Origin: Lophium mytilinum | Lineage: Eukaryota > Ascomycota > Dothideomycetes > Mytilinidiales > Mytilinidiaceae | DNA length: 64,000 nt | NCBI GenBank assembly: GCA_010093605.1 | Contig: MU004194.1 | Location: 1,283,900 to 1,347,899 of the forward strand | Direction: 5' to 3' | Part shown: positions 23,856-34,023 of the stretch, piece after piece | Layout: every line of letters begins with the position of its first letter | Numbering within the stretch: position 1 is the stretch's first letter | Notes under the pieces: model-generated | Database searches by the model: none | What the model was told of the DNA's origin: nothing | What the model saw: only the letters and a program-made list of their open reading frames with translations | Position numbers and translations under genes: made by a program

Positions 23856-23891
23856 TAAAGCACCACCGAAGGTCAGGGATGCAAAGATCAC
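23856..23891 (-). repeat. Right arm of a 36-base inverted repeat, inside a tRNA-like fragment
   Basis: This is the partner of 22557-22592. On the plus strand it sits in a tRNA-like context: GGCGGTAAAGCA resembles the D-arm/A box, and ACTGG-TTCAATT-CCAGT just downstream (about 23890-23906) is a perfect T-arm stem-loop with a good B box. The acceptor and anticodon stems do not pair, so this is a relic, perhaps of a tRNA-derived SINE. Confidence 0.7.
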
Positions 23892-24261
23892 TGGTTCAAT
23901 TCCAGTTGTAGGCACTTCTTTTTGCATTCTTTTTGGTCCTTGAATGGTATAGGGTGGGTCCTTACGTGGTATAGGGTGGTGGTTGGATGGGCGGGGCCCT
24001 AGGATTCAAGACTGGCACACCACTTCAAAATTGTGCAACAACCACAACACCAACGCTTCAAGGAACACCCGATTTATCATCGCTAACCATCGAAGTGTTT
24101 GTTATTAACATGTTAGAGTCTTCTACAGAGATTTAGATTTACTATGCCCTTACGATGCCCGCCTTAGGTACACAGTGACAGGCCACAAGTACGTACACTG
24201 GTACGCCGCTGCTTGGGATGCCCCCACAGAGTTTCCAGGACTTTAAGGGGGATGTCAAGCT

Positions 24262-24560
24262 TTAAGCAGTTCATATTAGAGTTTCTCATAATCAACTAGA
24301 TGTGCAGTAACCAGAGTACCCCCAATAGTAGTTTCAAGTAAGCAAAGTTGGAGCAAGGCAGAAATGGTTTCAGGTGAGCGGACTTATGGCCCAGTGCAGT
24401 CGATGTCGAGGTTCGAGCAGTACATGTTAGACTGCCTTGTGACATATCGCCTGTTCAGCGGCCAGGTTACCCCTAACAGTGGTATTGAGTGGGCAAGTTG
24501 GAGTCTGCCAGAGCTGTAATGAATCCGTGTGCCCAGACTTGTGGCCTAGGACTGTATAGT
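24262..24560 (+). repeat. Diverged tandem duplication, unit about 150 bases
   Basis: Two units start at about 24262 and 24415. Both carry AGCAGTnCATnTTAGA, then a block like CCAGnnTACCCCnAAnAGT, then GnAAnGTTGGAGnnnGnCAGA, then GACTTnTGGCC. The similarity is only moderate, so the duplication is old. Just upstream, 24192-24260 resembles the start of the dispersed repeat (GCTGCTTGGGATGC). Confidence 0.55.
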
Positions 24561-24778
24561 ATTAGTACATGGCATCGACAATCTCCAACTACTTACTGCA
24601 TGTCGGAGTTTAGGTCTATTGCGCTAGATTCAAGCACGTCCTATCGATCTTTGCGGCATATCCGTATCCTATTGGTTCTTCTACTCACTGGCCTTAGTTT
24701 TTAACAGTACGTCGAAGCGCCTCAAACAACGGTAGGGAAGTGGACGGATCTCCATGGCAAGACACAGTATTGAATACA

Positions 24779-27641
24779 TTATACAGGGCTTTCCAAGCCT
24801 TCTTGACACGTGCGAGATCCAGTGTTACATCCCAATGTGAGCGAATGTGAACTGTCTCCAATCCAAAGAGTGTAGTCCCCGCCTACACCAGCAACAAGCC
24901 AGTTTTGCATAACTGCATCCCAAACACTCAAGTCCTTTCTTGTTACGCTCAGGTTTAGTACTTCACTTTCGCCAGGTCCCAGAGTACTAGTTTTCTCGAA
25001 ATCTCTGAGCTGGATGATTGGAGTATCGTAGGCAATGCCCTCTGGGAACTGCACATACAACTGTGCGACAGCCTTGCCGGTGTGGTTTCCAGTGTTGGTC
25101 ACAGTGACAGAAACGTTGTAAGCAACATCCCAAAGCGCAGGATTGCCCCCCTGAGCACCTCCCGCAGCTGGTCCTGGCTTTTGAACGGTACTATAGCCAG
25201 CGGGGTAGGAATATTTGGTAGTATTCGCTGATTTCGCTGCGGCATCGGCGTCAGACTTCTCCAGCCATGAATAGAGGTAGCGCCAAATGCGGTTGAAGTT
25301 CGATGGCCAATATGCTTCTGAAGCCGGAGGAATTGCCATGGAGTAGACCGGCGGAGATCCTTTCGAGGGCCTGTCAGGTGGTAGAGATGACATTGGCGTG
25401 ATGGCAGTAACAGTAGCATTTGTGAAGGCGAATGTGGTGTAGCTCATACCATAGCCAAAGGCGTAGCGTGGTTTGATGCCTTCTTTGTTGAAGTGCCGGT
25501 AATCAATATAAAGACCTTCGGTGAACGTATCTTGCGGCTGTCCCAGCTCGAATTCAAGAAGACTGACGCTTTCCGGGTATTCGGACTCGGTATGGGGAAT
25601 TGTATAGGGCCTTGCTGTGTCAGCATATTGGTGGTATACGACGACATAATGAACACGAGCTTCTTACAGATGGCCGCTTGGTGAGACTTCACCGAAGAGG
25701 ATGGAAGTGAGAGACTGTCCAGCTTCCTGACCGGGAAGGTGAGCGAATAGTACAGACTTCACCGATGGAAGATCTATCCATTCTTCCAGGAGTATTGGCC
25801 CCACTGTATGTACTATAACAATGACGGTGTCGTAGACCGCTGCGGCACTTTTAACAAGATCGTCGCCACTATGCCAGGCGTGCAGACCGGCACTAGTACG
25901 ATCACCGGGGTTGTTCTCGACTGTGATGTAGTTCTCTCCGCTATCAGCGTTGATAAACACGAGTGCTATGTCTCCAGCGGCAGCCTTTGCGCTCGATGGA
26001 AAGGAATCCGTGTTGTAGAATACGAAATTACTTGTCCTATTCGTGATGGCATCAGTCGGGGAGTCCAAATAGGGATATCTCGCACTCCCTGAGCCCCATC
26101 CCATTCCTAGGGTTCCTTTGTCACAGCCTTGATCCGAGCAAGAATTAATTCCGTCCGGGTTTTTCTGCGCATCGGTCCCAAATATCTTGAGTGTTGAGTT
26201 TGCTTTCAGAGGTAAGGTACTATTTGTGTTCTTAAGCATGGTGATTGCATCTCTTGCGATGTCTCGGCAGATTACGGCATGACTTCCTTGGACGTCGACG
26301 AATTCGTTTACAACTCCGGATGGCGAGAACAGCGCACCTGGATATAGTGGCCCCATCGCATCGAGGGTATTCGTTGAGAAGTTCGGGTCCGGATAGTTTT
26401 CATCCTGTCCCATTTGGAACCATGTGGCAAGTATCCTAGTGGCCATATCGTTGAGACGATCAACCGGCACTGACCCGTTTAATACTGCTCTGGAGAGTTC
26501 GTACATCCAGTAAGAGTCTCCCAACAGTGGAACCAACCCATCGCCAGGCATGCTCATGTCAAGCCCTGCTAAGGCTGAAGGAACCCCGGAGATTTGAGCA
26601 AGCCAGTCAGACATGATGAACCCCTGAAATCCAAGTTCGTCTTTGAGAATGCCATTTATCAGATAGCTGTTCTGAGAGCACGCAGAGCCATTCACCTAGG
26701 ATTATCAATTATGCTCATGCATCATACATGTATAGAATTCACTCACCGCATTATATGCTGCCATCACAGATCCAACCCCAGCTTTGACGCCTTCCGCAAA
26801 TGGCCACAGATAAAGTTCATGCAGAGTCCTGTCATCGCTGTTGGAGCTTATGCCTGGTTGTAACACGTTGTACATCCGGTACATTTCCTGCTCGTTGAGA
26901 ATGAAATGCTTGATTGTAGCAATTACGCCTTGCTCTTGTACACCCTTGATGGTCAATGCTCCCCCTACTGCTTGGAGCACCGGATCCGCACCAAAGCCTT
27001 CCCAATTTCTTCCTCCGCGGGGCTTTCTCCCCACAGGACCGACTGTAGGGCCAACTCGAAAGATGTCAATATGAATATTGTAGGATACCAGCGTACACAC
27101 TTACGATGAATGTTGATTCCTTTACCCCGAAACTCTTCCCCAATCGCCACTCCCCGAGCGTGCATCAAAGACTTGTCCCAAGTTGCCCCTACAGTGATTC
27201 CAGCAGGGAATGCTGTATTGTGGTCGGAGTTACGTATTCCAAGTGGAGAATCTTGCAGACATAATTGCGGCACACCAAGCCGAACAGCACTTCCAGTGTT
27301 CCCGACACACCTCCCTGAACCAGTTAGTCTAGTATCAACAGTACTCAAAGAATCGCTCGTATCCTACCCATGTCGTATCCTGATCCACACGTTATGTTTG
27401 TTTTCTCTGCCAATGTCATGTTAGCGACGAGCAACGCAGCTTTTCTGTAACTCTCGCTCCAATCTGCAACCCACCCTCCGTGAGGAGTAGGATAATACGG
27501 AGGCGCGACATAGCCATCAGGAACAGCCAATCGCTTGCTGAAGCGAGTGTCATCGATTAGGGAAGCAAAAGCCAACGAGGTACATAAGGAAAGTATTGAT
27601 ACGACTTTAACAAGACGTGAGATAATAACAAACGTAGACAT
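24779..27641 (-). CDS. Secreted GH3 beta-glucosidase
   Basis: Glycoside hydrolase family 3 enzyme, probably extracellular, hydrolysing beta-glucosides such as cellobiose. Exons are 27368-27641, 27105-27314, 26747-27054, 25668-26695 and 24779-25610, giving 883 residues. A signal peptide ([17 protein letters not shown]) is followed by the N-terminal GH3 barrel with KHFILNEQE and the nucleophile motif GFIMSDW, in which Asp294 is the catalytic base. The C-terminal alpha/beta domain and a fibronectin III-like domain ([20 protein letters not shown]) follow. Many NxS/T sites suggest N-glycosylation. The last junction uses the acceptor after GCAAG, which restores the conserved PSGHLPYTI; the nearer CACAG breaks the frame. 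Repeats lie downstream and a separate 0.8 kb region upstream. Confidence 0.95.
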
Positions 27642-28482
27642 TATGATTGTACTCTTGAAAAAGGAATGAACGAAACGAACCGCGAGCTTGCCTCGATGCC
27701 TAAGACATTGCGCATCGCGTCGAGTAATAAAGAATGTGCCCTTGCCGCTCCGCAAGAGATTGGATTCGGACTCAGCCCATATTCGTCTAAGACCGATGAC
27801 ACCCTCCCCAGCATCTGATTCAAAGGTTAATATAGACTAGGAAAGCCATTTATGCGCGTGGGTGTAGTGACGTCCGCACGCGTTTTTGCCGAGGAATGAA
27901 GGACGATCAGGGGTTGGTCGGCACGATAAAGGAGCTGACAGGGTGGAACCCTTGATTGGTTAATTAATTGATTCGGTGGCTTTGAACTTGGCCAGGCTGA
28001 TCGGCGGCCGTCTTGCCATTCAGACCTGTTTCCGAAGCTGTGTTGCGCATAGTAGGCAGGAAACTTGCAGCGGTTGATTACTTTTAAGAGTCAGTGGTGG
28101 CGATGCAGTCCAAGTAACCTTTGTAAAATAGTTTGGAGCTGCCTGAATAGAGAATGGCTAACAGCCAAGGCGCGCAAGAGACAGCTAGATCGTGAGCTTT
28201 TGAAGCCACATCATGGGGTTTTACATAGCAATATGCAGCTCATAAGGGAACGTGGTACTGAAAACTGACGGTGTAGAGGGAAGATCCGTAGGTGGCCCAC
28301 ATCGTACTCTTGTAGCCTCGCTTTGATAGTCTAGACCTAGATAGTGCTAGTCAAATTATGGGCCCCTCTAAGGTTAGGGTAAATAGTGACCAGACTCCTT
28401 CAACCATCATCAGCACCCTCTTTACCAGCCACCTCAGCTAGTGTATATAGCTAGCCGCTGTACTATCCTCACAACACGACTC
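27642..28482. other. Upstream region of the GH3 gene
   Basis: 841 bases from the GH3 start to the stop of the DUF829 gene. No gene is visible. It contains a GGCTAA motif (28156-28161), listed separately. Confidence 0.45.
28156..28161 (+). promoter_or_regulatory. GGCTAA motif upstream of the GH3 gene (possible XlnR-type site)
   Basis: A single GGCTAA lies about 515 bases upstream of the beta-glucosidase ATG. This is the core bound by XlnR-type regulators of plant cell-wall hydrolases in Aspergillus. A six-base match is expected by chance about once per few kilobases, so the support is weak. Confidence 0.2.
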
Positions 28483-29424
28483 TTACAACAAGCTTCTTGT
28501 CCTGAATTTTGACACATTCCACCCATCCGCTGTCCAACTCTGAGGCCTTTGACTTACACCTGCCTTCCAAGTCGCCAAAACAGCGCTCCAATACTCCTCC
28601 TCATGCCCTCTTACATGGCCACAGTGTGAGCTGGACTCAAAGACTAATTCTTCCACCTCTGGCCAACCCAGTGCGCGTGCTTCAAAGGCATGGTCATGGA
28701 TATCTTTCCACCCGACCACCTCGTCCGATTTCGAGTAGATGTAACACCTAGAAGCCGAAGGACTGAATAGACTCTTGTTATGGAGACCCTTCCGAAGCCT
28801 CGTCACAAGCTGATCTTGCCCGGTAACAGTCTGGGCAATGGCGACAATGGCCATGACACTATACAGCACGACGGTTCCTATAGCCTGTACAAGCCATGAT
28901 TTTGGAAGGCCGGACAATACTGCGCGCGCACTCCCTCTAATGGTGTCCTTCCCTGGAGCGCTGTCTACGATGATTGCGTTCACTGGTAGTGGGAACCCTT
29001 CCGCCTCCTTGAAGGCTTCCGCAACTTGGAGGATTTGGTAGGCTCCTCCGTGGCTCATAGTATGAAGAAGGATCCAGGGCTTCCGGTTGGATGTCGAGTT
29101 GATTAAAGATTTTATGATCTTCGCAGCTGGCCCTACGCGTTTTCGTTGTGCTTTGGCTGAGTATATTATGACATCAGCCGGACCAGTAATGATGAGCACA
29201 ATTTGCGCAAGCGGAAAGAGGGTCTTGAAGCCCGATGTGTACTTCAAGACGTGACGGGGTCCTGCTCCTAACCAGGTCGCGAGGAGGATCAGATCGGGTG
29301 GATCGTCAGAATTCCCATTGCTGGAGGTCGGAGCGATGGTGGCATCTGGGTCTGAGCTCGGTGTATACAAAAAGACAACGTCGGTCAGCCTTTCGAATCC
29401 CTCTGGAGCTTGGAAGGTAGGCAT
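28483..29424 (-). CDS. DUF829/TMEM53-family alpha/beta hydrolase-like protein
   Basis: Intronless, 313 residues. The family (DUF829; TMEM53 in animals, PaxU-like in some fungal clusters) has an alpha/beta-hydrolase fold of unclear substrate. Visible marks are DLILLATWLGAGPRHVLKY near residue 50, the nucleophile-elbow-like HTMSHGGAYQ (usual HxFSNGG), VDSAPG, a hydrophobic stretch (GTVVLYSVMAIVAIA), and a late IYSKSDEVVGWKDI followed by SSSHCGHVRGHEEEYW, which supply the probable Asp and His. The ATG at 29424 is chosen; a longer frame exists only with TTG. No pathway can be inferred from the neighbours. Confidence 0.85.
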   Translation of the reverse strand: MPTFQAPEGFERLTDVVFLYTPSSDPDATIAPTSSNGNSDDPPDLILLATWLGAGPRHVLKYTSGFKTLFPLAQIVLIITGPADVIIYSAKAQRKRVGPAAKIIKSLINSTSNRKPWILLHTMSHGGAYQILQVAEAFKEAEGFPLPVNAIIVDSAPGKDTIRGSARAVLSGLPKSWLVQAIGTVVLYSVMAIVAIAQTVTGQDQLVTRLRKGLHNKSLFSPSASRCYIYSKSDEVVGWKDIHDHAFEARALGWPEVEELVFESSSHCGHVRGHEEEYWSAVLATWKAGVSQRPQSWTADGWNVSKFRTRSLL

Positions 29425-29855
29425 GACCAAAAAATGTTCGCTGAGAATAGAGAGAGCAGCAAGCAAGTATTTATCAGACCCAACCCAACCCCAATACTTA
29501 ACGTCCGGGTTTCAGCTAAGCCCGAAACCCGCCCAAACGCACGATAGACGGTCAGGCCTCCCAATTAGGCCTTATACTTAGGCACCGCAAACATTGTCAC
29601 GCAATCATCGACGTTCATGCCTTGAAGTACACTTTCAATCTTTGCAGACCATTTTGACACCGTCTGGGGTAGCCTCGCGAGTTTAATGGTAGTCCAGACT
29701 TCCATGCTTTTTCCTTATTCGGAACGCTGAAAGCACCTGGGGCTCCTCAAGCAGTGGTAAGCGAGTGTACAAATTTCTATAACGAGTCATTGTAGTAATT
29801 ATAGTTGAAGTCAGGTCCGATCTCCCAGTCCATTTACCCCTAAAATTACCCAGTC
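29425..29855. other. Intergenic region
   Basis: 431 bases between two minus-strand genes, holding the promoter of the DUF829 gene and the 3' end of the next. It has a palindromic patch, CGGGTTTC...GAAACCCG, near 29510-29530. No gene seen. Confidence 0.4.
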
Positions 29856-30776
29856 TCACACCAGCTGCCACAGCCACCTCTTCTCTCTTTGTCTTTTCCA
29901 CTTCTCTATCCACCACTCTGGGCTCCCATTCCACTGGATTGCTCTCGGCCTCTCAGACTCTCCAATCACAATCACCGGTAACTTCTCAGCCGGTGGCTCC
30001 CAAGGCACAAACTCCGGCCTCCCAAGCGTCCTGAATTCGTTCATCACCTCCACTCTCGTCTCCGTTCTCTGCCCCCCTTCCCCATCCCGCGAAACAATGC
30101 AATGCATCCACATCTCCTCCTCTTCCTGCGACACCGCCCACGTCTCAAACTGCCCGCTGTCCAGCCTCCCAGCCGGCCACTGCACGCTCCAAGGCCGATC
30201 CTTCGGCCACGCCAGCGCCCGCCCGCTCTTAAAGAGCCGGATCGTCTTCGCGAACCAGTCATCCGTTCCTAGCGGATGCCCAGGGACTGAAGAGATTTGT
30301 CGCTCAACCCTCATGACGGGGAACATATGCCGCACGAGCAGCGTGGCGGTATGGAGGCCGGGAAAATGGAAGACAGCGTTCGAAAGGAAGACTGAGAGGT
30401 CGTAGATGCTGCTGTAGTCGCCCGGACAGCTGTACGCGATGTGGGCAATGGCCGTGAAACAAGGGCGGGGGAGGGTCGACGTGCTTTTCGCTAAAGAGTA
30501 GTAGTCGGATTTTGTGGTGACCCACGTGGTGGTTGCGTACGCGAGGACGGCGGCTTCAAGGTGGATGAGGCGGCAGGTTTCCAGTAGGGCTAGGGCGTTT
30601 TTGATAGGGGATTTGGTGGAGAAGACGTCGGTGTAGATTTGATTACGGAGTTCGGCGGGGAGGTTGAGGAAGAGGCATTGTGGTTGGGCTTGGGGTGGCG
30701 AGGGATTGGACTTTGGTGGTGGAATGGGTGCAGTACTGCAGTTTCGCTCTGGTTTACTGCTTTGAAATGGCCCCAT
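29856..30776 (-). CDS. LPAEL-motif fungal protein of unknown function (F-box-like N-terminus)
   Basis: Intronless, 306 residues from the ATG at 30776; a slightly longer frame starts only with GTG. After a proline-rich N-terminus it carries FLNLPAELRNQIYTDVF, a motif shared by very many fungal proteins of unknown role and resembling the first helix of an F-box. Next comes LLETCRLIHLEAAVLAYATTTW, the usual following segment of that family. The C-terminal half is Trp-rich, with no recognised domain. A role as a substrate adaptor is only a guess. It is divergent from the proline-rich gene at 31460. Confidence 0.75.
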   Translation of the reverse strand: MGPFQSSKPERNCSTAPIPPPKSNPSPPQAQPQCLFLNLPAELRNQIYTDVFSTKSPIKNALALLETCRLIHLEAAVLAYATTTWVTTKSDYYSLAKSTSTLPRPCFTAIAHIAYSCPGDYSSIYDLSVFLSNAVFHFPGLHTATLLVRHMFPVMRVERQISSVPGHPLGTDDWFAKTIRLFKSGRALAWPKDRPWSVQWPAGRLDSGQFETWAVSQEEEEMWMHCIVSRDGEGGQRTETRVEVMNEFRTLGRPEFVPWEPPAEKLPVIVIGESERPRAIQWNGSPEWWIEKWKRQREKRWLWQLV

Positions 30777-31459
30777 TGGGAGCTGTTCGAGGGATATCAC
30801 CCGGACTGCGTGAGGGTCTATCGCGGAGAGTTGTCCTCAAATGCTACACCTTTGAACGAAGTTTTATCAAATGAGGCTGTGACAATGGCATTGAATCGGG
30901 GTTTGAGAGGATTTTGTAGGAGCAGCTCTTGCAGCCACGTATTCGTTGATTGATGGTCGTGGCGGCTGAGCCCCAGGCAGCAGGTTCGGGTTACAATCTT
31001 CCTGATACGGGAGTCCTACCCTGCGACAAAACGTGGAGTCAGGTACTTGGCGTCGACTCTATCGAATCAAAATTGTTGTTTCCAATGCTATTGGGATGCC
31101 TAAAATCCTATAGAAATCTAAACTCAGGTCTGTTAGAGCTCTGGAGTCAGCTCAACCTTGTTATCAGAACGTAGGTAATGTAATAAACGGCCTGTTATAG
31201 GTTCAGCTAGGACGGAGGTTCCCATATATACCCTCAACGCCTTGTGAAAGCAAATGAGACCTGTGAAGAACTAAGACGTGGTGTAGTATCTACTACGAGA
31301 TCTGATTGTACACGTGAATGGACCAGGTGCCTTGAGAGAGTGTGGGGGCGTGGGGGCCATTGCGTAGCTTGGCTCTCCGTCATTGCAGACCCTTGTTCCC
31401 TCCACAACCCCTCCACCGGAACTCCTCCACGACATCGTTAGTCGCATTTCTATTACACC
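30777..31459. other. Divergent intergenic region
   Basis: 683 bases between divergent starts, likely with both promoters. No gene, RNA or repeat identified. Confidence 0.45.
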
Positions 31460-32736
31460 ATGGGCGACAGACTCAAAGGCCTCACGAAGGGGGGATGGCA
31501 CCCGAAAGGCAAAGATGGCGGAAAGGAGACATGGCGCGGCGATTTTAAGGGCGTTAACACCGTCGTAAGCTGTCCATAGACCATGTTAGTACTCATCCTC
31601 TCTCTGACTAGGAACTTTAGGCCGGATGGATGGGAAAGGGCAAGAGTCCTGCGGAAGCGGCCCAAGACCACCAATCCGCTCCTCTCAGTACGCTGAAAGA
31701 CCCGGCCGCATTCGGACCCCCTCCAAAACACATACACTTTCATGGCGCAGCGGCCGCCCCGAATAGTCTGACTCCGGATCGCGGTGGGTGGGGAGCTCCG
31801 TTATCTGAAGAAGAGGTCCGCGCGAAAGAAAGGCTAGAGGAGCAGAAAGAAGCAAAGAGGAGGGAGGAAGAGGAAGCAAATAAGCCACCTCCGGGCCCCT
31901 ACAAAGTAAACACTACAGGCCTCAGGGTTGATAATCTTCCTCCACCACCTAAATTTCAGCCATCTTTGGCTGCCCAGTCAACTGCTCATCCTGCTGCGAA
32001 GCCAAAGCTGCCTCCGAGACTACCTCCGAGACAAAACTCTCGCCCGGATGCTCATTCTGCAGCGCCTCCACCAACGTACAATGACAGTTCCAAGGACCCG
32101 CCGGCACAACCGTACATCAATCAGGGGGCGATGGACAGATTGGGGCAAGCTGGTGTATCCGTCCCCGGGTTTGGTATCGGCCGAACCGCTTCTCCGCCTG
32201 TTCCGCCGCGACAAACACCTTCTCCTCCCAAGCCTGTCATTTCCCCTCCAGCTATCAGCAACAGAGGGCCACAGCTTGGCGAGCTTCAGTCAAGGTTTTC
32301 CAAGATGTCAACGTCCTCACCACAATCACCAGCCGAACCTTCTACAGGGACCTCGTTCGCACAGAAACAAGCAGCCTTGAATACTGCAAGTTCGTTCCGA
32401 GAAGACCCATCCAAGGTCTCTTTTTCGGACATGAAAAGTGCTGCAGGAACAGCAAACAACTTCCGGGAGAGGCATGGCGAGCAAGTCGCTTCCGGATGGC
32501 GGACAGCCAGTGGTCTTAACCAGAAATACGGCTTGGCAGACAGGGCGAATAGCCTCGCCTCAGGAGGTAGCGCTTCTGCCGCAGCTCCAAGCTCTCCAGT
32601 TGCTACTTCACCAGTACACGGAGGTCTTGGAAAAAAACCTCCGCCACCGGTGCCACGGAAAAAGGAGACGCTGGCAAGCCCAACGGGTCCTCCGCCCATT
32701 CCGCTAACTAGTAAACCAAAACCTGGGGCGTCGTGA
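31460..32736 (+). CDS. Proline-rich protein with SH3-binding-type motifs (cortical actin adaptor-like)
   Basis: Exons are 31460-31564 and 31621-32736, giving 406 residues. The acceptor at 31620 joins GDFKGVNTV to AGWMGKGK, a fungal N-terminal block (MGDRLKGLTKGGWHPKGKDG...) I recall from related proteins; the nearer TAG at 31611 breaks the frame. A charged helix follows (EEEVRAKERLEEQKEAKRR), then a long low-complexity region with many polyproline motifs (PPRLPPRQ, PPVPPRQTPSPPKP, PPPPVPRKKE) that would bind SH3 or WW domains, and a short helical repeat region (NTASSFREDPSK, GTANNFRERHG, ASGLNQKYG). Similar architecture is seen in Aim3/Bbc1-type actin-patch proteins, but I cannot confirm orthology. 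Confidence 0.75.
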
Positions 32737-34023
32737 GCAACGAAAGAACAACGACAGTATTGAAATCTAGGAAGTCTTTCCGCATCAGATGAGGACTATG
32801 CACACGAGAGGATGGGCTCGACGACGACGAAGGGTTGACTGGAGAGCTGGCATCCAACGTGAGCTGATTTGACGGACAATACGGCCTAAAGGAGGGGACA
32901 TTCGGAGCACCAGAGACGCTTCCATTGTTGACCTAAATTTCGCCCAAGGTGAGGGCCAAGAAATTGTCCAAGCAAGCTTCACCAAAAGGTGGTCCTTCGC
33001 GCGCTACAAGCGTTGCTTGTTTGAGGAGGTCTTTGTAAGCAGTCATCTCTGTTTAGAAACTTTGGCGGGATAGCCTGGCGTCGATGGTGGCATCCTTTCC
33101 TTCAGCAGTATCATTTTATCAAAAACATCGGCCAGCTTCTGATGTGGTATCGGCTCGGTAGCATATCTTCACATGATACTTATCTTCAGTACGATGGTAA
33201 GTATAGTGTACCTTTTATGGACTAGTTTGACGCAAAGAGCTCAACGTTCATGGATCCTGCCTGCACTCCTACTCAACCTTGGGATGCTAGCGGGTGGCAT
33301 GCCTAGACCGCGTCACACTAGATAGGGAATACTTGTATTTGTGAGGTCCAAGCAATCTGGTGGGGTTGTGACTTGCAGGGTCTTTAATGTGTAACTTTCT
33401 CTTCATGCTAGTATACACCCCTCTCTTGATGCTAGGAGCTCTTGCGGGAACTGATCCGATAGGATGTCGGATCCCGCTATATGTATATTTGGTACAGGTT
33501 CGAATCTGCGATATAACTGCGACGTTGTGAAGTGAAAGCTGAGCTGGGCGTGGTTCCGTTTGGATGTCGGCCGGTTGACAGTTCGTGACGACGACGGCAT
33601 TGGTACCTCCTCTATCAGGAGAAGACTCCGGCACGGCGGTTCCTAATGCCTAGGTGTACCAAGAGCTGTAGCTGTGCACCCTGCAGACGTTGACTTTGCC
33701 CGCGCAATGAAGTAATAGCCTCGGCGAGTGTCTAGGTACGTCATTGGCTGTCGCGGCACCGGACCCTGGTCAAAAAGTTGGAATCGCCTCAACAAATACA
33801 GTTGGCAGACAAGCCCGCCGTTGTTGCGCCTCGTCCTTTCAGCCGTCATACATCTCTCACTCATTACCTTCACTTGCCCGTAGAGCGCCGTGCACTTTTC
33901 CACCACCGCCCTCACCTATTACATTGTTGCCTTTCTCCATCCTTCCCCCAACAAAGTCACCACCAAACACTCATCGCCACGCGTGCACCGCGACCTCTCC
34001 GCCCGTAGGCGCTGTCAGTCAAC
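32737..34023. other. Intergenic region upstream of ELO gene
   Basis: 1287 bases. The last 200 or so are pyrimidine-rich (CTCTCACTCATTACC..., CCACCACC...), like a fungal promoter and 5' UTR. The rest shows no gene. A GGTTCGAATC sequence near 33494 resembles a tRNA B box, but no tRNA fold surrounds it. Confidence 0.45.

Larger units (their letters stand above)
22097..24778. other. 2.7 kb gene-poor patch of degraded repeats
   Basis: No gene can be supported here. The patch holds a 36-base near-perfect inverted repeat (arms at 22557-22592 and 23856-23891), a tRNA-like fragment, a copy of a dispersed repeat shared with 60.9-61.3 kb, a third partial copy of that repeat near 24192-24260, and a diverged tandem duplication at 24262-24560. 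The composition is ordinary, so unlike the left end it was not strongly RIP-mutated, or was too diverged to be targeted. Confidence 0.65.

Noticed and set aside
23835-23915. A functional tRNA gene on the plus strand
   Set aside because: The T-arm and B box are good and an A-box-like stretch is present, but the acceptor and anticodon stems do not pair. It is best seen as a tRNA-derived relic.
33480-33505. tRNA B box (GGTTCGAATC)
   Set aside because: No T-stem pairing, A box or acceptor stem around it.
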